In this document: one piece after another, positions 60,252 to 64,000 of the stretch | Numbering within the stretch: the first letter of the stretch is position 1 | How the letters are laid out: each line of letters opens with the position of its first letter | NCBI RefSeq assembly: GCF_023952475.1 | Contig: NZ_JALHRX010000002.1 | Coordinates: 186,001-250,000, forward strand | Source of the DNA: Cupriavidus sp. WGlv3 | GTDB lineage: Bacteria > Pseudomonadota > Gammaproteobacteria > Burkholderiales > Burkholderiaceae | DNA: 64,000 bases | Reading direction: 5' to 3' | Notes under the pieces: model-generated | The model's input: the letters and a program-made list of their open reading frames with translations, nothing else | Told to the model about the DNA's origin: nothing | The model's database searches: none | Translations under genes and position numbers: made by a program

Positions 60252-61910
60252 GTGTATTCACAGAAAGACGTGCTGTCGCTCGGCGCGCAGGCGCCGCTCG
60301 CCCCCGCGCAGCAACCGCAGCAGCAAACCCAGCAACAAACCCCATCGCATGAGCTGCAGCGCACCCTGACCTGGAAGGACGCCTTCTGGGTTACCAGCGG
60401 CGTGCCCGCGGGCGTGCTCTTCACCATCGGCGGCGTGTCCGCCACCATCGGCAACCCGGCCTGGGTGATCTGGGTCCTCGCCATCCTGGTGGGCTTTGCC
60501 CAGTGCTTCGTCTACGCAGAGATCTCGGGCCTGTACCCGCACAAGTCGGGCGGCGCGTCGGTGTACGGCGCGATGGGCTGGGTCCGCTACAGCAAGTTCG
60601 TCGCACCGGTCTCGGTCTGGTGCAACTGGGTGGCGTGGTCGCCGATGCTCGCGCTCGGCACCAGCCTGGCGGCCGGCTATATGCTGAGCGCGCTGTTCCC
60701 GGCCGATTCCGTCATCAACACCTGGCAGCTGACGCTGGTGGACCTTGGCTTCGTCAGCAAGGGACTGACGCTGCGGGTGAATTCCACCTTCCTGCTCGCC
60801 ACCGCGTTCCTGCTGATCACCTTCAAGCTGCAGCACAGCGGCGCCTCCGCGGCCGCGACCACGCAGCGCATCCTCGGCATCGCCTCGCTGACGCCGCTGG
60901 TGGTGATCGCGCTGGTGCCGCTGTTCACCGGCGACATGCCTTCGACCAGCTTCTTCCCGCTGCTGCCGCTGACGCATGACGCCTCCGGCGCCGCGGTGCT
61001 GGGCGGCTGGAACGCCGCGGGCATCAGCACGGCGATGGGCGCGATGTTCCTGGCGTGCTGGTCGACCTTCGGCTTCGAGACCGCGGTGTGCTACACCCGC
61101 GAGTTCAAGGACCCGCAGAAGGACACCTTCAAGGCGATCTTCTGGTCCGGCGTGCTGTGCCTGTTCATGTTCATCGCGGTGCCGATCGCCTTCCAGGGCT
61201 CGCTCGGGCTGCAGGGCATGCTGGCGCCGGAGATCATCGACGGCTCCGGCGTGGGCGCGGCAATGGCCAGGTTCGTCGGCGGCGGCGCCGTGGTGTTCAA
61301 CGTGATCGTGGTGATGCTGGTGCTGGCGATCCTGCTGATCGTGATGACCTCGATGATGGGTTCGTCGCGCACGCTGTACCAGGCCTCGGTCGACGGCTGG
61401 CTGCCGCGCTACCTGTCGCATGTGAACGAGCACGGCTCGCCCACGCGCGCGATGTGGACGGACCTGCTGTTCAACCTGTTCCTGCTGCTGATGTCGAACT
61501 ACATGGCAGTGCTGTCGATCAGCAACGTCTGCTACATGATCTTCGTGTTCCTGAACCTGCAGTCCGGGTGGATCCACCGCATGGATCGCCCGGACTGGCC
61601 ACGGCCGTACAAGTGCAAGAACTGGCTGCTGGCGCTGGGCGCGTTCCTGGGCTTCTTCGACCTGGCCTTCGTCGGCGCCGGCGCCAACTTCCAGGGCGAA
61701 CACACGCTGCGCAACGGCCTGATCGCCGCGCTGCTGATCGTGCCGGTGTTCATCTACCGCCACTACATCCAGGACAAGGGCCGCTTCCCCGAGTCGATGC
61801 GCCGCGACATGGAACTGCCCAACGCGCGCGCCGGCGTGCTGCCCTATGTGGCGCTGGTCGTCGGCGCCCTGGTGGTGTGGATTGCCGCCAGGCTGACGGT
61901 CATTACCTGA
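60252..61910 (+). CDS. APC-superfamily amino acid/amine permease
   Basis: 552 residues from a GTG at 60252, chosen because GGAGA lies 6 bp upstream and nothing upstream resembles the family. A Gln-rich cytoplasmic N-terminus (PAQQPQQQTQQQTPSHELQR) leads into about 12 TMs with the APC consensus GVPAGVLFTIGGVSATIGNP, VYAEISGLYPHKSGGASVYG and FGFETAVCYTREFKDPQKDT. Given its operon it most likely imports choline, carnitine or a related amine, although these are commonly carried by BCCT transporters; an amino-acid substrate is possible. Confidence 0.87.
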   Translation: MYSQKDVLSLGAQAPLAPAQQPQQQTQQQTPSHELQRTLTWKDAFWVTSGVPAGVLFTIGGVSATIGNPAWVIWVLAILVGFAQCFVYAEISGLYPHKSGGASVYGAMGWVRYSKFVAPVSVWCNWVAWSPMLALGTSLAAGYMLSALFPADSVINTWQLTLVDLGFVSKGLTLRVNSTFLLATAFLLITFKLQHSGASAAATTQRILGIASLTPLVVIALVPLFTGDMPSTSFFPLLPLTHDASGAAVLGGWNAAGISTAMGAMFLACWSTFGFETAVCYTREFKDPQKDTFKAIFWSGVLCLFMFIAVPIAFQGSLGLQGMLAPEIIDGSGVGAAMARFVGGGAVVFNVIVVMLVLAILLIVMTSMMGSSRTLYQASVDGWLPRYLSHVNEHGSPTRAMWTDLLFNLFLLLMSNYMAVLSISNVCYMIFVFLNLQSGWIHRMDRPDWPRPYKCKNWLLALGAFLGFFDLAFVGAGANFQGEHTLRNGLIAALLIVPVFIYRHYIQDKGRFPESMRRDMELPNARAGVLPYVALVVGALVVWIAARLTVIT

Positions 61911-61998
61911 TGGCCCGGGCGGGCCGGCGCGACGCCGGTCCGCCTTCCCTCCCGCATTTCTCGCGTCTCTAGCAATCCCTGAATTCCGAGGTACCGCC

Positions 61999-62952
61999 AT
62001 GACTGACACGCTCCGCGTACGCGTCGGCCGCGTCGAGCCGCTGGCCGCCGGCATCAAGCGCTTCACCCTGCAACCCTGCGACGGCGCCGCGCTGCCCGCC
62101 TTCGACAGCGGCAGCCATGTCGTCGTCCACATGGACGGCGGCCGCCTGCGCAACGCCTACTCGCTGACCAGCACGCTGGACGAGCCCCGCCACTACCAGA
62201 TCGCCGTGCGGCTGGAAGAAGCCTCGCGCGGCGGCTCGCGTTTCATGCACGAACAGGTGCGCGAAGGCGACGAACTGCATATCGGCGCGCCCGGCAACCT
62301 GTTCAGCCTGGACCACGGCGCCGGCCGCCACCTGCTGATCGCCGGCGGCATCGGCATCACGCCGTTCATGACACATATCCAGGCGCTGGCCGCGCGCAGC
62401 GCCGCCTTCGAGCTGCATTACTGCTTCCGCAATATCCAGTCCGCCGCCTTCCTCGACGTGCTGCCGGCCACGCTGCAGCCCGCCCAGCTGCACCTGTATG
62501 AGAGCGACAACGGCACACTGCTCGACATCGCCGCGCTGATCGCCGCACAGCCTGCGGGCACCCACGTCTACGTATGCGGCCCGGCCCCGCTCAACGATGC
62601 CGTGGTCAGCGCCGCGCGCGCCGCCGGCTGGGACGCCGCGCGCATCCACTTCGAGCAGTTCCGCAACGAAGTCGACGCCACCGGCGGCGCCTTCGAGGCC
62701 GTGCTGCAAAAGAGCGGCATGACGCTGCAGGTAGGCGCCGACGAATCGCTGCTGCGCGCGATCGAAAAGGCCGGGATCAAGGTGGACTGCATGTGCCGCG
62801 AGGGCATCTGCGGCTCGTGCGAGACCGCCATCCTCGAGGGCGAGGCAGATCATCGCGACCAGTACCTGTCCGACGCCGAGAAGGCGGCGCAGAAGACCAT
62901 GATGCTGTGTGTGTCGCGCTGCAGGGGGCAGCGACTGGTGCTGGATCTGTGA
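61999..62952 (+). CDS. PDR/VanB-type oxidoreductase, reductase partner of the Rieske oxygenase
   Basis: 317 residues. Flavin domain with RNAYSLTST, NAD-binding domain with LLIAGGIGITPFMTHIQAL and YVCGPAPLNDAV, and a C-terminal plant-type ferredoxin domain with CMCREGICGSCETAIL plus a distal Cys in MLCVSRC as 2Fe-2S ligands. This is the domain order of CntB/YeaX and vanillate demethylase reductase. It passes electrons from NADH to the Rieske oxygenase encoded at 54059, 6.8 kb away at the other end of the cluster. GAGG upstream of the ATG. Confidence 0.92.
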   Translation: MTDTLRVRVGRVEPLAAGIKRFTLQPCDGAALPAFDSGSHVVVHMDGGRLRNAYSLTSTLDEPRHYQIAVRLEEASRGGSRFMHEQVREGDELHIGAPGNLFSLDHGAGRHLLIAGGIGITPFMTHIQALAARSAAFELHYCFRNIQSAAFLDVLPATLQPAQLHLYESDNGTLLDIAALIAAQPAGTHVYVCGPAPLNDAVVSAARAAGWDAARIHFEQFRNEVDATGGAFEAVLQKSGMTLQVGADESLLRAIEKAGIKVDCMCREGICGSCETAILEGEADHRDQYLSDAEKAAQKTMMLCVSRCRGQRLVLDL

Positions 62953-62966
62953 GGGAATGGCAGAAC

Positions 62967-62984
62967 TGCAACCTTTTGGTTGCA
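62967..62984. promoter_or_regulatory. ArsR-type operator 1
   Basis: TGCAACC-TTTT-GGTTGCA, a perfect palindrome upstream of the SRPBCC-ArsR operon. The half-site GGTTGCA recurs in operator 2. Confidence 0.6.
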
Positions 62985-63006
62985 TTTCACGGGCGGAGCT
63001 CCTACG

Positions 63007-63026
63007 ATGCAACCATCGCGTTGCAT
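63007..63026. promoter_or_regulatory. ArsR-type operator 2
   Basis: ATGCAAC-N6-GTTGCAT, 27 bp before the SRPBCC start codon, sharing the TGCAAC half-site with operator 1. Position suits autorepression by the ArsR protein of the same operon. Confidence 0.6.
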
Positions 63027-63053
63027 GTTGACACCTGAACCAGGAGACCGCCC

Positions 63054-63518
63054 ATGCCTTCCGACACCGACCGCATCGAACGCAGCATCCTGATTGAAGC
63101 CCCGGTTGCGCGCGTCTGGCACGCGCTGACCGATGCCGATACCTTCGGCAGCTGGTTCGGCGTGCGCTTCGACGGCGCGACCTTTGCTCCCGGCCAGCGC
63201 GTGGTGGGCAGCATCACCTATCCGGGTTACGAATACCTGAAGTTCGACGTCCACGTCGAACGCATGGAGCCGGAACGGCTGCTGTCGTGGCGCTGGCATC
63301 CGGCGCCGCTGGAGCGCGGGCGCGATTACTCGGCCGAGCCGGCCACGCTGGTGGAATTCACGCTGCGCGAGGTGGAAGGCGGGACCATGCTGACCGTGGT
63401 CGAGTCCGGCTTTGACCGGATCCCGCCCGAACGCCGCCAGGAAGCGTTCCGCATCAACAGCGGCGGCTGGGATGAGCAGGTCAAGAATATCCGCGAGCAT
63501 GTTGCCGGCACCGCCTGA
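63054..63518 (+). CDS. SRPBCC/AHSA1-domain protein
   Basis: 154 residues. IERSILIEAPVARVWHALTD, FGSWFGVRFDGATFAPGQRV and the C-terminal helix GGWDEQVKNIREH are typical of the AHSA1 (Aha1 C-terminal) branch of the START-like fold, which binds hydrophobic ligands in a helix-grip cavity. AGGAG upstream. It overlaps the following ArsR gene by 20 bp; SRPBCC-ArsR pairs are a frequent arrangement with unknown ligand. Confidence 0.9.
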   Translation: MPSDTDRIERSILIEAPVARVWHALTDADTFGSWFGVRFDGATFAPGQRVVGSITYPGYEYLKFDVHVERMEPERLLSWRWHPAPLERGRDYSAEPATLVEFTLREVEGGTMLTVVESGFDRIPPERRQEAFRINSGGWDEQVKNIREHVAGTA

Positions 63519-63858
63519 GGCGCTGGCGGACGCGCCGGAACTGCGGCAGTCCGCCGCGGTGTTTGCCGCGCTCGGCGACGAAACCCGGCTGCGGCTGGTG
63601 GCGGCGCTGTGCGCCGGCGGCGCGATGTCGATCGCGCAGCTGACCGCGGGCAGCGCGATGACGCGGCAGGCGGTGACCAAGCACCTGCAGGTGCTGGCGC
63701 AGGCCGGGCTGGTGCACGACAGCCGCGCCGGTCGCGAGCGCCGGTGGCAGTTCGAGCCCGGCCAGCTCGATGCCGCGCGCCGGTCGCTGGAAGCCATCGG
63801 GCGGCAATGGGAGTTTGCGCTGGGCAAGCTGAAGCTGGCGGTGGAAGGCGAGCATTAG
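63499..63858 (+). CDS. ArsR-family transcriptional regulator
   Basis: 119 residues from ATG 63499. Winged HTH: FAALGDETRLRLVAALCAGG, IAQLTAGSAMTRQAVTKHLQ (about 45-64), LVHDSRAGRERRWQFEPGQL. No metal-binding ELCVCDL-type cysteines, so it belongs to the metal-independent group that pairs with SRPBCC proteins. It overlaps the SRPBCC gene by 20 bp and probably binds the TGCAAC palindromes upstream of the operon. Confidence 0.9.
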   Translation: MLPAPPEALADAPELRQSAAVFAALGDETRLRLVAALCAGGAMSIAQLTAGSAMTRQAVTKHLQVLAQAGLVHDSRAGRERRWQFEPGQLDAARRSLEAIGRQWEFALGKLKLAVEGEH

Positions 63859-63905
63859 CTGGTTTGCTCCTCCTTTCCCGCAAGCGGGAAAGGGAGCAAA
63901 CCAGC
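63858..63905. repeat. palindromic repeat, copy 2 (imperfect)
   Basis: GCTGGTTTGCTCCTCCTTTC to GCTC...CAGC: left arm 63858-63881, AA loop, right arm 63884-63905 with a 2-base bulge. Shares the GTTTGCTC...GAGCAAAC ends and the CCCGC/GCGGG core with the copy at 45641. It starts at the stop codon of the ArsR gene and may terminate that operon. Confidence 0.75.
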
Positions 63906-63993
63906 GGTCGTTGGCAGCCGCGCAGGTCACGAATTCCCACCTTATCACCGCTATACTGACAGCCCCGCCCATTCCAGCGAGAGGAAGCGCGCA

Positions 63994-64000
63994 GTGGCTG
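63994..64000 (+). CDS. start of a gene running off the right edge
   Basis: GTG at 63994 follows GAGAGGAAG at normal spacing, and a TATACT -10-like box lies at 63952-63957. Only two codons are in the window, so nothing can be said of the product. Confidence 0.35.

Noticed and set aside
61924..61939. CCGGCG-CGA-CGCCGG-type hairpin after the APC permease
   Set aside because: Possible stem but no T tract, and the downstream reductase is probably co-transcribed.
1..64000. CRISPR arrays, tRNA/rRNA genes, prophage or integrase genes
   Set aside because: No regularly spaced repeats, cloverleaf-like segments, rRNA-like sequence or integrase/phage structural genes were seen on either strand.

Overview
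The window is high-GC, densely packed DNA from a free-living betaproteobacterium, most likely Burkholderiales of the Cupriavidus/Ralstonia type. This is inferred from family content: two Bug/TctC tricarboxylate-binding proteins, a PhaZd-like PHB depolymerase, an AtzG/AtzE amidase pair, many LysR/NarL/ArsR/MarR regulators and three TonB-dependent receptors. The mix of nutrient-scavenging, regulatory and surface genes, with no tRNA, rRNA or ribosomal protein genes, fits a secondary chromosome or megaplasmid, but the sequence does not prove that. Nearly all genes in the first 52 kb lie on the minus strand.

Layout. 0-5 kb: the N-terminus of an aminoglycoside acetyltransferase-like gene, a PHB-depolymerase-type esterase, an envelope operon (small exported protein, DUF3300, DUF2950) and a solitary IS3-type orfA. 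5-11 kb: an orphan LysR-type regulator, a NarL-type response regulator, a DHA2 efflux pump with a MarR regulator, and the DUF1326/DUF2182 pair. 11-14 kb: a PLP lyase and a Bug protein, divergent from a LysR gene that has lost its 3' end. 14-26 kb: a regulatory and fimbrial block comprising a truncated sensor kinase, a response regulator with a dead receiver, a canonical response regulator, a complete hybrid kinase (HisKA-HATPase-REC-Hpt), and usher, chaperone and pilin genes. 26-36 kb: an OmpR/EnvZ-type pair divergent from a Fur-box-preceded catecholate-type receptor, a trehalase, an MdtD-like pump and a receptor closely resembling E. coli YncD/PqqU. 36-43 kb: half of a flavodoxin gene, and an operon coding for a Cys-rich small protein, a TonB receptor, an ABC ATPase and two DUF3526-type permeases. 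43-45.5 kb: a chemoreceptor without a ligand-binding domain, and a lower-GC PAAR / cysteine-hydrolase-like / membrane-anchored protein trio that looks like a type VI secretion effector-immunity module.

45.7-52.6 kb: a nitrogenous-compound catabolic locus in two minus-strand transcription units (MFS transporter-AtzG-AtzE, and Bug protein-D-aminoacylase-class III aminotransferase). Both are preceded by similar TGAAAC-N4-GTT palindromes, suggesting one shared regulator. 52.8-63 kb: a helix-turn-helix/PAS/PAS regulator divergent from a plus-strand quaternary-amine operon: a CntA/YeaW-like Rieske oxygenase, a GbsA-type betaine aldehyde dehydrogenase, choline dehydrogenase (BetA), a TIGR02001-like outer-membrane protein, a small membrane protein, an APC permease and the matching flavin/2Fe-2S reductase. 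The right edge holds an SRPBCC/ArsR pair with two palindromic operators, and the start of another gene.

Most notable: (1) one breakpoint near 14,170, centred on a 15-bp palindrome, that truncates two convergent genes at once; (2) the PAAR effector-immunity cassette; (3) a response regulator lacking its phosphoacceptor Asp inside a phosphorelay array; (4) shared operators across the AtzE/D-aminoacylase locus; (5) an overlooked 59-codon AtzG gene; (6) an uncharacterised TonB-receptor/DUF3526 ABC operon. All function calls come from reading the translated sequence against remembered families; no database search was run.
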